A stretch of DNA of 64,000 nt from Heterotrichella gracilis (taxonomy: Eukaryota > Sar > Xanthophyceae > Tribonematales > Xanthonemataceae), in NCBI GenBank assembly GCA_032358255.1, contig JAULBX010028382.1, positions 128,329 to 192,328 on the forward strand. The letters run 5' to 3'. Shown here piece by piece: positions 1-10,854 of this stretch (the first letter of the stretch is position 1; each line of letters opens with the position of its first letter). A program made the translations under genes and the position numbers. The notes beneath the pieces are model-generated. The model was given only the letters and a program-made list of their open reading frames with translations, searched no databases and was not told the origin of the DNA.

Positions 1-1063
1 TTACAGCAGGTCACGAACGGCGGTACGTCCTTCTGCTTGCTCCCCCATGCCCAGCCCATGCCGCAGCAATGTCACCATTGAACTGCCAATAACTTTGACC
101 GCCCTCCCCTGCAGGAAGAATACCACCAGAGAGTCGTCTTGGGACTTTTCAGGGCCAAATACGAGCGTGAGTTTGGCCTGGTGCAGCAACCTGTGCCACA
201 GCAAGGTCCAGTGCAGCATGCGCAGGTGGCGCAGGTGGTGCAGGTGGCACAGCAAGTGGCGCAGCAAGGTATATCGTTGCAGCAATGCATACTGGTGCAG
301 CAAGCAGCGCACCAGATGGCGCAGCAAGTGGCGCAGCAAGGTACAGTGGAGCATGCGCAGGTGGCGCAGGTGGCACAGCAAGTGGCGCAGCAAGTGGTGC
401 AGCAAGGTACGTATGGATACACTTTGCTGTGTCTTCCACCGGTACCTGCCCCTTCCTCCCTTGTGCACCATACCATGAGGGGCTCCCTGGTGCACGCGCA
501 GGTGACTCGCGGCCTGCCATGGTACTGCAGCCTGTGACCATGGGACACCAGTGGAACGAGCTGAACATGCTGCAGCAGGCACCCGGGAGCGTTCTGGTGA
601 TGCAGTATGCCCCTTTTAGCCTGGGGCAGCCGCCTGCTGTCGCTCCTCTCCCCTTGCCCTTCGAATTCCAGCAGGTGCAGCCGTTGCTCACCCATGACCA
701 GTAGCAAGTCTTGGAGGCGGCAGTGCAGCAGCTGGAGGGAATGTGCCAAGACACATACATGCCCCTCCAGCAGCTGCAACAGCAGCAACTTCAACAGCTG
801 CGCAAATCTGGTGCAGCCCTCATGATCAATCAGCCCCTGCAGGACGCACGCGATTGTGTGCTGTATTGCCAGCTGGCAAAAACACGCGTTCATTTACCAA
901 TACTGCTCCCCCATGCAGGCCCCTGCCCCAGACCTCCTGCCCAGCGCCGATGACTGCGAACACAGCATGGATTCTGACACCTTTGCTGCGATGATCGACT
1001 TCTACCTGCTCTCTGGAGGGGACAACGGGGCACAGGAGCAGGCAGAGCAGGAGCATGAATCAT
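1..1063 (+). pseudogene. Decayed copy of the MED15-like glutamine-rich gene (5' end outside window)
   Basis: Exon-by-exon this matches the intact copy at 6,691-10,606: end of the first KIX-like exon (1-22), second exon (115-406) expanded with Gln/Ala/Val repeats (VAQQVAQQ-type), a third from 502, and a fourth (919-1,063) with the shared block DTFAAM-DFYL. Introns also match, for example the GTACGTCC donor at position 23. Two changes suggest it no longer makes the full protein. An in-frame TAG sits at 702-704 in the Gln-rich part. The donor used in the sister gene after CAACAG reads CT instead of GT at 798-799. The later exons of the sister gene (after 8,600) are not recognisable here; an ABC-transporter fragment occupies that place. 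It may still be transcribed. Assignment as paralog is confident; loss of function is inferred. Confidence 0.65.
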
Positions 1064-1310
1064 GTAAGAGTCATGATGAACCAGATGACCCTGCCAGGCA
1101 GGATGGAGCATGACGGCACTGCCCTCCTGTGCATGTCACTCCATGCACTTGCCTACTTTTGGGTTCATTTAATGGAAATGAACTACCAAGTTGGTTGAAC
1201 CTGCCCTGCCATGCTGCCGCACACAACAACACCTGACATAACCTGACATGCCAAATTCACTCAACACATGCTCATCCTTACCCACTTTTTCCTCTTCCCC
1301 CTCCAGGGTC

Positions 1311-1545
1311 CTCCTCATCCAGTCCCACCTAGTCCTCATGGACGAATCAACCTTGGCGCTTGACACCGCCAACGAGCGCAGCTTGTACCGGGAGCTGGCA
1401 GCAGACAGCATCACCTGTAGGCAACACATGTCGACATCAGCCTGGGGCACCGACCCACCCTCACCTCCAACCATTGTGAACATGCTGCAACTGGCGGTGG
1501 GAGGGGAATGGGGGGAGAGGCCAGTTGCTGAAGGCAGAGGAGGAA
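1311..1545 (+). pseudogene. Orphan 3' exon of an ABC transporter (ABCD / SbmA-BacA type)
   Basis: After a polypyrimidine-AG at about 1,300-1,310 the reading frame gives a Walker B and D-loop (LVLMDESTLALDTANE), followed by RSLYRELA, the pattern of the C-terminal ATPase of peroxisomal or bacterial-type ABCD transporters. The next family motif, the H-loop GHRPTL, is present but in another frame: about 17 extra bases split the usual T-Y-I/V-S-x-GHRPTL stretch. A further frame change separates it from a plausible C-terminal tail ending WGERPV. No Walker A, signature motif or membrane domain is found upstream in the window. I read it as a relic of a formerly complete gene or a transposed fragment, located between a decayed MED15-like copy and an F-box/LRR gene. 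A very unusual splice pattern is the less likely alternative. Confidence 0.6.
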
Positions 1546-3199
1546 GTGGAGCCTGTTGCGAGTCACATGAGATGCGAGAGCGATGCAGGGTGAGGAGCAT
1601 TGGGTGCGGGGCAGGGTGATCACATGACGGTATATAGAATGGACGCGTAAGCTTATCTCTGTGTGTACACCTCGTGGTGAGGGGTAAGTGAGGGGGATGC
1701 GTCGAGTGATCTGTGTGAGGTGGGTGTATTTGTACAGCACGGATTTGATTCAGTAGTTGGGATTATTGACTAGGGATAATCATTAGTTCCCTTCTTTTAT
1801 AAAGCATATCAGGAAAGACTTTCATAGAAATAACAGCGTGATGTAGCAAAGAAAAAGTCGATTTTTTGTTTGATGTGTGAAAGCGATTGTTCTCATCATG
1901 ATGTTTGGGATGGCCAATGTACGTTGAATGGCCTTAAAGTGTTGGTCACTGTAGTTGCCAATTTTGTATTGCATCACCCTTGGCTGTTGTTTGTCGCGAT
2001 TGACAATATTGTAGTACATACATATGGCTAGCACCGCTAAAATTTTGGTAGGAGTTGAGGGGAAGCTTTAGTTTGTGTCTTTCATGCAAAAGCCAACGCT
2101 GGTGTGGCAGTTGTCAATGAGCACCATGATCACCAATTATATGATATTGGAACACAGTGAGATGGAATATTGTAATGAATGCAAGGTCACCTGCGCTGTG
2201 CATCATTGCAGCATGCCTGTTATGCTAGGTTGGTCTTAAACAAAGCAATGGACTCGATGCATGGGGCATGGGTACCGCGCAGCGTATGGTATATCGCATA
2301 TGGCATGTGGCATATGGCATGATATGGCGCATGGCTCTGTGCAGAGACCCTTCAGGATCCAATTTCTGCATCATAGCTGCACCTACATATTGTACGAGGA
2401 GGCAGTCACTCCTTTACACTTCAATCGTGAGGTCCGCCCTGGGGTACCCTATAGGGTTTTAGGGCAAGGTGAGTGATATTATATCAGGGCTTGCGGGCAC
2501 CGTGCAGGTACTGCCAGCCCGACGTCATTCTGAGAAACAGGCTCTTGTTAGGCAAGCCCTGTGGTTCACCAGCATTTTCCCCTGCCGTTTTGTGCGAAGC
2601 TCTGCTCGCGGAGTGACACTGTGTCAGTCTGGCAAAGCTTCGTATATGTATGCGTCAGTACTGCAGCAAACTTTGGACCCGCGTCGGGAAGTCCTTTCTG
2701 CCGGGAGTCTGTGACCACATGGTGAGGAATCGGTTGTCTTTTGCCCATGCATGCAACCATATCAAGCCCTGCAAGGTTTCCAAAACTTTGCATCAAACAC
2801 CCTGTGGCGTTGCGGGGGCCCATTGACTGCCGGCACTTAGCAACGTTTTTCAGTTCTGTGAAGGCCTCCACTGGTCTGTCCCATACTATTGAATATACCA
2901 AGGCTTGGAATGCATTTACCGTTTAGCATACCACGACCCTTGCTTAGCTGCTATGCTGCACTCAATTTGGTCGAACAAATGTCCGTCAAGGAATTTCCAA
3001 GAACCCCTTTTAGACCTGGTAGCAGTAACCTTAGCACAAGGTATTGCTGCAGTTCTGAGGACCAGTATTGGCAATCCACAGTTTCACCCATGCTTGGCTG
3101 TGCTTGGTTCCTCTGGGGATAACTTATGGCAGCCTGTGGAGGTGTTGTCATAAGTTGCCATGCACTGTGTGAACTATGTACTCACCTGTACAGGTCAAC
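1546..3199. other. Region without recognisable gene
   Basis: I see no coding stretch with homologs or convincing splice structure here. The first third is AT-rich. The segment near 2,260-2,330 is a run of imperfect ATGGCATATGG-like words. Promoter and 5' leader of the first F-box/LRR gene should lie at the right end. Confidence 0.4.
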
Positions 3200-5295
3200 A
3201 TGACCAAGCCAAGCCGCAATGACCAGGGTAAGCATGTGCGATCCCGGATAGGAAGTCCCAGGGACAGGAGCACCACCACCACCTCCAATAGGACCTCCCC
3301 GGGCCCGCTAAGGACCTCCATCAACCACCTGCCCGACACCCTCCTGGCCCACATCCTCTCCCTCACTCCCCCTGGCGACCGCCCGCACGCCCTGCTGGTG
3401 TGCAAGCAATGGCACCGGGTAGCCACCGCTTGCAACCTGATCAGTGAGGACATCACATGGAAGGCAGGCAACAATGCGCAGCCTGGTTCCACACCTATGC
3501 TTCACCCGCAGGTTGGGAAAGTTTCACATGGCACGAGGGAATGGCCAATAATTTACAAGTATATATATTGCCAAGCATTTATCCAACTGGCAGAGACTCA
3601 GTCCCAGCTTGCTGTTGCTCACTCTGTCCTTAATCAATTCCCTGGCCTGAGGAACCTTTGTGCACTTTAAAGTATTAGCGAGTGCACGTCACGACAGGGT
3701 CAAGGTTTGCTTTTCTGCCATTCTGAAATCGCCATAAATGGCGTTTAGGCCTTGAAGCCTTGAAGGGACTGCACTCACAAGGCATGACACATAAAATTAG
3801 GACAATGTGAAGGTTGACCTCCTGCACTATAATATATAATTAATTATCTTTTTATATGCGTTTTTTGCAGCCTGACGGTGCAGGGCCAAATAGGCAAGCG
3901 GACTGTGACCTCCCTTGTCTCTGCCATCAACCACCAGCGCCTGCAGTCGCTGTGCATACACGACCTTAACACCCAATCCTGGGTCAACGTGTTTTCTCAG
4001 CTGGCGCACCTCACCTCCCTCTCCCACCTGGAACTCCAGGCGAGCGCAGGCGCCTGGACGGGTGTGACAGGCGCAGTGCTTGACACATGCAGCCGCCACC
4101 TGGCAGCACTTACCCGCCTCACCAGCCTGCACCTGTTCCTGTCCCTCAACCGCGGGCATGACTTGGAAGCTGTGTGGCTGCCACTGCCCCTCTTGCCAGC
4201 CTTGGAAAGTCTGATCTTGTGGAAGCCAGACTTATGGGAATCAGGCCAGCCTCTTCCTTTGGGATTTGGCCAGCAGTTGCGTCCGCTGAGCAGCCTTCGC
4301 TCACTTGTTCTGGAATATTCCTGGGGAGGGGGGGACCTGAGCGCCATACTGTGCAATTTAACTGCGCTCACGGCACTGACGCTGGCAATCGAGGAGGAAT
4401 CATTCCAGCCAGTTCGCTGGGAGCCCTGGTGCTCGCCCAGCATTCGCCACCTGGCACTTGACAACAGCCAGTGGGGCGACTTGGACTTCCCTAAAGATGC
4501 AGTGGCCGTTTTGGGGCACTTATCACACCTCATCTCCCTTGACCTTCGATGCTTTAGCATGGACCACACCGCAGAGGCTCTGGCACCACTGCTGCAGCTG
4601 CGGGAGCTCCTGCTCTATGAGACAGACATGGTGATCCCCCCCATGCCTGATCTACGAGTTCTCTATCTGATCTTTGAATTAACGGGCGACTCTGAATTGG
4701 ATTGGGCGGAAATATTGATTGAGGCGTGCGCACCACTGGGACCAGACCTGGAGATTACTGGGTGGGCTAATGGGGGGGACTACCAGGTGGTGGAGTTCAG
4801 GGGGCGGTGTTATGCGGGGCATGTGCATAGCAGTACACAAAGGTATGGCCGCCAGGTTTGTTGATGTTTGCTGAGCACAGTGCTAGGTTGCGTCACATTT
4901 GCTCCTGCTGAATTTGCGTGCATGCACGCGTATGCTATGCGCCGCAAATGGCTTATCGCATATTATGTGAGTGTTGCAGTGTTTGTCCTCGTTAACCGTC
5001 ATGTTGCCATGACACAAAGTAGCGTGCCTTATAACCCACTGCCTTGGCATTACAAGCGTGAGCTTGCAGCCCATGCGCCTTAACCTTAAGTCTGCGGATG
5101 ATTGTCACACAATGTTTGTCCACAATGTTTGCCTTCTGTGTTGTACACAGGTGGCTGGATGCCGACATGAACCAGCAGCGACATCAAGAGCGTGTTTCTG
5201 CTGAGGAGCAGGAGCTGAGGCAGTGGCTGACGGCCAAGGCGCCCTGGGCTGCGGACCGACTGAGCAGGGATTGTATTGCAGCCTTCGACTTGTAG
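3200..5295 (+). CDS. F-box / leucine-rich repeat protein, copy 1
   Basis: Proposed exons 3,200-3,510, 3,884-4,842 and 5,151-5,295. A basic, Ser/Thr-rich N-terminus leads into an F-box-like helix (INHLPDTLLAHILSL), then VCKQWHRVATA, typical of plant-type F-box proteins that bind SKP1 in SCF ubiquitin ligases. Exon 2 encodes LRR-like repeats (for example LTSLSHLELQA, LTRLTSLHL, LPALESLIL) that would bind the target. The last exon is a conserved acidic/Trp tail (EELRQWLxAKAPWA pattern) shared by all three local copies. Compared with copies 2 and 3 there is one extra base near 3,470. The frame is kept only if the acceptor at 3,884 is used instead of the paralogous junction at 3,871, so the first exon could also be damaged. 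The first ATG in frame after a CAG acceptor-like site was chosen as start. Confidence 0.65.
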
Positions 5296-5388
5296 CCCTC
5301 CTGCTTTGTTCTAAAATTTGGTGGATGGCTCTAGAGGGCGTGATTTGATTGTCATCATCATGGGCTCAGATGCAGCGTCATAAACTTT

Positions 5389-5414
5389 ATGGTTCTGATA
5401 AAGTTCAGAACCAT
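5389..5414. repeat. Perfect 10-bp inverted repeat, 6-base loop
   Basis: ATGGTTCTGA is followed after six bases by its exact complement. It lies about 95 bases after the stop codon of F-box/LRR copy 1, so it is probably a hairpin in that gene's 3' UTR. Function unknown. Confidence 0.55.
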
Positions 5415-6690
5415 TTAGATGGCAAGGGACCATACATGACCTGACAGCCAATGATGGGCATGGTGGTTGAGGCTCGGACTGAGGGGTGGATCAAAAGGAT
5501 TGTAGTGGTGTGAAACGCGTTCTTGGCGGGCAGCAATGGAGTTGTGTTTGCATGGTATGGTAGCCTGTAGATGTGAGCTGGATCGATATGATCGTTGAGC
5601 AGTTATAACAGTTTGAGTGGAGCAAATTGGTCTGCAGGCGCCAAGGTTGCGGGTTTTCTAGGGTACAACCTGCTCATCCAACTGCACCCCGTTTGAGTGG
5701 CTGCAGCCGCTTCACTGGCAGCCGCTGCGTGAACCGTAATGTTAACGTGGCCAGCTGGCATCAACTTTTAAGTAGACATAAAATGAATTTCGGGAATTCA
5801 CCGCTTCACTGCATAGGTACACCAAAAAGCATCAGGAAAGAAACGCATACATCCTTGTGCGAGTTAATTGATGGCCATGTTTGGAATAGTATATCAATAA
5901 ATTTTGCTGGTAATATGCGTAATATTTTTATGGAGATGACTCACTTTTATCATAAAGTCTTTGCATTTTGTGTCCTTGTTCCTAGAAACAAGCATACAGG
6001 GGGGTTACATTGTTAAAGGCACCAGGAACATGCCAAACCCCAGCTTAGTGAGGGCTGGTTTACAAAACACATGCATGCATGCATGCCGAGGATGCATGCA
6101 AATGCACGTTAGTCGTATCAGGTAGCACCTTTGATCGAGTTCTTGTTCTAGTTTCGTCAAATTACATCAGTGTGTATCGGTATATATACACCTCGGTCGT
6201 CTTCTGGGGTACTGACAAGGTCCATGCTGAATACCACACCTTGAGGTTGTACACTTAAAACAGCACTCACTAAGCCATTCGAAAGACAGTTTTGCGGCAA
6301 AAAAACAGATTGTTTGACGCATTGTGGAATGGGAGGCTGTAATGTACCGTAATTATACGGCCTTGGTAACCTTCGTGACACTGTACCGTTGACTAAAGGC
6401 ATTGATGTTGTTGGACCAGATTGGTTCCTTATCCCTCAATCACTGCCAATGAGAAGGGATGATCAGCGGTACTTTGGACGGGTTGAGCGCACCTTCAGTC
6501 ATCAGTTTGGAACATCGTCAGCAGTTTGTGGCGAAAATGTAAGTGGCATGTCTCACTAGGACCATGTCTATGAGTGTCTAGACAGGCTCCTTATGACCAA
6601 AGCATCTGCAGACACTGTAAGCTCAGTGTTCATATCTTAATTTGTAGTATATGACCCAACCTGGTAACACCAGCTTGTGCCTCGCTGCAG
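5415..6690. other. Region between F-box copy 1 and MED15-like copy 2
   Basis: No recognisable gene. A TGCATGCA-type tract lies at about 6,069-6,100. The upstream exon(s) of the MED15-like gene must lie in this interval. A candidate open stretch ends near 6,536 at AAAATG-GTAAGT-like sequence, but neither its frame nor its homology convinces me. Confidence 0.35.
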
Positions 6691-9600
6691 TCAGGCATAT
6701 CTCCAGCGTATATATGGCCATTGCTGGGGTGAAGCGCGTGTGGCATATGTGGCTGCACAGCTGGAACTTCAGGCTTACAGCACTGTGTGCACGGCGGTAC
6801 GTCCCTGCAACTTGCTCCCACTTTGACAATGAAATGGACCGCGTTTGACTGCCCCTCCCCTTCCTTCTGCCGCAGGATGCGTACGCCAGCAAAGTCATGT
6901 TGAGTCTCGCCTTTCTCGCCAAGAACCAGGCAAGAAATGAGCAAGACATCATGCAGCAGCAGGTGACACAGCAGGGTAGACTGCAGCAGATGGCAGATGA
7001 AGGTATGGTGCACCTCGCTGTTTTTCCACCTGCCCCTCCCTCCCTCCCACCAGGCAAGGCGAAACCCTAAGCCCTGACACTTCCTGGTGCAGATGATTTA
7101 AATTTTGGGCCTGAAATGATGGGGCACCAGTGGAACCAGATGACCATGCTGCAGCAGGATACAATACACCAGGTGGTGCAGCAAGGTATGGTGCTTTTTG
7201 GTACATCTTCCGCCTGCCCCTCCCTCCCTCATGCACCAGGCAAGGCGAAACTCTGAGCCCTGATACTCTCTGGTGCATGCAGATGATATGAACTTTGAGC
7301 CTGAAATGATGGGGCAACAATGGAATCAGAAGGCCATGCTGCAGCAGGATACAATACAGCAGGTGGTGCAGCAAGGTATGGTGCACTTTGGTATATCTTC
7401 CGCCTGTCCCTCCCTCCCTTATGCACCAGGCGAAGCAAAACCCTAAGCTCTGATACTCCGGAGGGATTCTGGTGCATGCAGATGAATTCAATTTTGGGCC
7501 TGAAGTTATGGGAAACCAGTGGGACCAACCAGGCATGCTAGAACAGGCACCCGTGGGTGAGCCCGGGATGGTGATGCCTTCTTGCCTGGGGCAGGATGTT
7601 GTGGCCGCTCTCCCGTCGCCCTTCCAGCATGAGGTGGCATCCCTTGCCCAGTATCAGCAGCAGGAGATGCAGGCGGCAGCTGAGCGGCAAGAGGGATTGT
7701 GGCAGGCAATATACGCGCCCACCCAGGAACAGCAGCGGCAGCAGCTAGAGCTACTACAACAGGTGCGCAACTCCAAGGGCAGCCCTACCTTTCTCAGCCA
7801 ATGGCAGTGCCACTGGCCTGTGCCAATACACCAAAACTTCTCCCCTGTGCAGGCGCCTGTCCCTGCCATTGAGCCCAGCGTCATTGACCGCGAGCCCAGC
7901 ATGGATCCCGACACCTTTGCCGCAATGGCTGATTTCTACCTCTTCTCATCCACGGGGGACAACGGGGAACAGGAGCAGCTGCAGGCAGGGCAGGTGCAGC
8001 AGCCTGAGGGGGAGCAACCTGAGGGGGAGCAACAGATGGCACAGCAGCAGCCCCACCTGGGGCATGGGCAGCAGCACATGGGGTGTGCGCAGGGGGCCTG
8101 GGACATGGTGCGTTTGAGCGCTGTTGCATTGCCATGTGCCATGTAGCAGGGTGCCCTGGGTCTTAGCCATTCGCACACATGGAATTGTGACGCACACATT
8201 AATTCAACCCAGATTATATTTATATATAATCTGGGTTATAACCCATTTCTGAAAACAACCTCTGAGTTTCCTGGACATGCTGACTGCGTTTTGAAAACAA
8301 TGCATCAAAGATTGCTGTATGGAAAATGATCCTTTTTTTGCATTTGTTACGACAGCAATTGGCTAGTGCAATATGTGTACCCTGCAAGACTTGCGACACG
8401 CATCCCTGTCGTTGTGACTCGCCCTGGACCTTGGCTACAGAGTTGTATCTGGTTGCTGACCCGCTATCTTTTTGGTTGACTTTGCCGCCTCATTGTATGT
8501 GAGGGCTTCATGAGCCCTTACCTTCAGTCTCGGAAATGAGCAAGCATATTTTGCTCCAGCTATCACTGTTCTGCATGTGTACCCACCACCATGGTTGATG
8601 TTGCAGGTGCAGGGCGGCGGGCAGGCTGCATCACTGCCCCTACTGCAGCAGGTGGTGATGCAGCCTGTGCAGATTGCAGAGGGCGTGCAGCTGGTGGTTG
8701 TGGGCACGCAAGGGCAGGACCTGTCCATGCATCAGGTGGGTGCTGGTAGGGGTGACAAGTTTAGGGAGAGGTATCATCCCACCTGCCTGGTTTGCAGTCT
8801 TGGAAGCATACGCTATCACTGTGGGTGAGATAATAAAGGGTCTAGCTTGAGTATGGTCACGAGAAATTAAAACTCATAGAAGTGAACGGTGGTGTTTTGA
8901 GCTTGGTTGATACTCGTGCCATGTAGCAGGAGGTTCCGGCTGGGGAATGCACCTTGGTTTGTGGGCCCTGTTTGCATGAGCCAATGTAGCAGCCCACAGC
9001 CTGCGATTCATGACACGGTAGATGTGCTATCATGGGTGAAGGTGCAGGTTTCTGGTCCACAGTCAATGATGCCTCTGCAGCAGGTGCCCCATCCTCCACC
9101 AGTGGCGCAAGACCACCCATTGGCGCATCAGCTGCCAGGTGGCCAACAGCAGCAGGTGTGTCGGCTGCACTTGACGGCCTATCAGCTTTTCCTTACTGAT
9201 GAACACAAGAATATAGAGGATGTATTCAAACATTTTTTACATCTTCATAAACTTATTGTGTGTGTGTGTGCTGCGCTAGCAGGGAGTGAGAGTTTAACCA
9301 GCCATCACAGACAGTATTGGCTCAAGCATCATACTGACTTGCCGTCCTGTGCATGGCTTCATTACACCGCATGCTTCCATGTTTGCCAATATCAGCCGCC
9401 CACCTCTTTGCAGGCAACAACCCTGCACCTTCAGACAAGCATAGATAGCACCAGCACATGCTATGCGCTGCCAACAGGTAAGGAACAGCAATTGTGTTAT
9501 CATTATTGCAATATTGACGTCCACAAATTTGGAAAACATTGGACGTGGTTTGCACGTGGTTTGCAAAAGAATATACTTAAGAACAGTGGAAAATGTTGGT

Positions 9601-10606
9601 CAGTGGAAAATGCAGGATGGTTTTTGAGGACAGAATGTATTGATGCTATAGTTCAGCATTATGCAATAATTGGAGGCCTGTGAAAGTAGATGTTGTTGTT
9701 GCCCTGTTTGCATGCTCGTGGTGTCCTGAGCCTCTGTTCAGGGCCTGCTGCCTTGAAAACCGACCTCCCATGCCTGTCGCGCAGGCAAGATTGTGACTAC
9801 CGAGATGATGACCCAGCAATTCTGGCAGATGCATGACATGCTGCGCACAGCGCACCTCAACCCCATGCGCAAGCTCATGCAGCTGTACCGGTGCGCGCGC
9901 ATGAAGACTCCGCAGCACAAGAACCTGCACAATCTGGAGCGGCTGGTATCTCCACTGCCATGGCTGGAAATGACAAGGCAGACACCAGAGGTGGGGTAAA
10001 CCTGACAAGGAATGAAACTGATTGGCGACAACCGATGGACCAACCGACATTTAATGTGTTATATATTAGATTATACTGCCAATATCTGATTGAGAGTTAT
10101 ACTTCTCACAGGGTCCTAGGACAGCAGCGTTGTGTGTATTCATTGCCTGAGGCAGCTCCAGACAATGTTGCATCTTAGTGGTTTTGCTCAGTCTTGCATT
10201 AAACAATGCAAGGAATTTATCCTTTTACACCAACTAGATGACTGGTGGTTGTTATCAATGAAAATTGTGCTAGTTGCATCTGGCATATCCAGTTATACAG
10301 TCCCAATGATTCAAATTGTTTGTGCGTGAACTGCAAGAATTTTTTTCAAAGACAGGGTCCTGCTGAGCGCTACAGCTGGCATGGGCAACATATACCCACT
10401 TTAATGATACCTGCCTGCACCTGTGCTAGGGACAGATGCTGATGATTGGCGAGGATGAGGCGCGCAAGGGGGTGGAGATGTACAACATTCTCACAGAAGC
10501 CGCCAACGAGCTGCAAATTTGGTGCGCGCGTAGAAAGGCCGTGCGTACCGCGCGCAAGCAGGTTGCGGCAGCAATGTTGACCCGCGCCGCAGCATTAAGA
10601 TGTTGA
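6691..10606 (+). CDS. MED15-like glutamine-rich protein with KIX-like domain (5' exon not found)
   Basis: Phase-consistent exons: 6,691-6,796, 6,876-7,002, 7,093-7,185, 7,283-7,375, 7,482-7,762, 7,853-8,107, 8,607-8,735, 9,048-9,155, 9,414-9,477, 9,785-9,990, 10,430-10,606 (546 codons with stop, N-terminus missing). The first two exons resemble the second half of the KIX domain of plant MED15 (pattern LELQAYS-DAYASKVMLSLA versus FEEKIYT-SDYLRKISLKML), which recruits activators to Mediator. Then come tandem NFGPEMMG-QW repeats, Gln-rich linkers, an acidic SMDPDTFAAMADFYLF block, and a helical, basic C-terminus (exons 9,785-10,606) that I do not recognise. Nuclear transcription co-regulator is an inference from the KIX-like part and composition; another Q-rich KIX protein is possible. 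It is followed by an F-box/LRR gene after about 250 bases. Confidence 0.55.
7093..7573 (+). repeat. Three tandem exon repeats in the MED15-like gene
   Basis: Exons starting at 7,093, 7,283 and 7,482 begin with the same sequence; the first two are exactly 93 bases and phase 1-1, so each adds 31 residues without changing frame. Flanking introns are also copied (GTATGG donors, TGGTGCATGCAG-type acceptors). Repeat spacing is 190 and 199 bases. The third repeat diverges at its 3' end and continues into a longer exon. Confidence 0.85.
8206..8237. repeat. Perfect 14-bp inverted repeat in an intron
   Basis: AACCCAGATTATAT and its exact complement flank a 4-base TTAT loop. It lies in the 8,108-8,606 intron of the MED15-like gene. 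It could be an intron hairpin or the remnant of a small foldback element; no target-site duplication was evident. Confidence 0.7.
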
Positions 10607-10854
10607 CCCAATCATGGTCCCAGCGCCAGCCACATTTGACAGACTGGTAAGGCTTTGGGGAGGGAGCGCAGAGATGGGTGCTTTTGCAGGAATACCTCTT
10701 CTTTGCCATGATGGCATAATGCCGGTTTCCATGTATTTGAAAAATGTACAAAATTAACCTGCCAATGCTCACGTTTTGCTCATATCAGTGCAGGCCATGT
10801 TGCACTAGCCACCGCCTATAACTATTACCCACAATTATCCCCACAATTGTCCAG

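Noticed and set aside
702-704. In-frame TAG in a glutamine-rich stretch as sign of a code where TAG means Gln (known in some ulvophyte algae)
   Set aside because: Several well-formed genes here end with TAG at conserved C-termini (ALG5, F-box/LRR copies 1 and 2), and the same MED15-like copy has also lost a splice donor. Pseudogene is simpler.
72-893. Long minus-strand open frame with Cys/Thr/Ala repeats
   Set aside because: Shadow of the GCA/CAG-rich coding repeat on the + strand; the exon-intron pattern of the + strand matches its paralog.
6060-6105. TGCATGCA repeats (also near 36,885, 41,140 and 53,240) as regulatory elements
   Set aside because: They are short, widespread in coding and non-coding DNA here, and show no constant position relative to genes.
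8928-9000. Exon after GTAGCAG in the MED15-like gene
   Set aside because: Read in phase it hits TAG after 19 codons; skipping it to 9,048 gives a continuous frame through five further exons.
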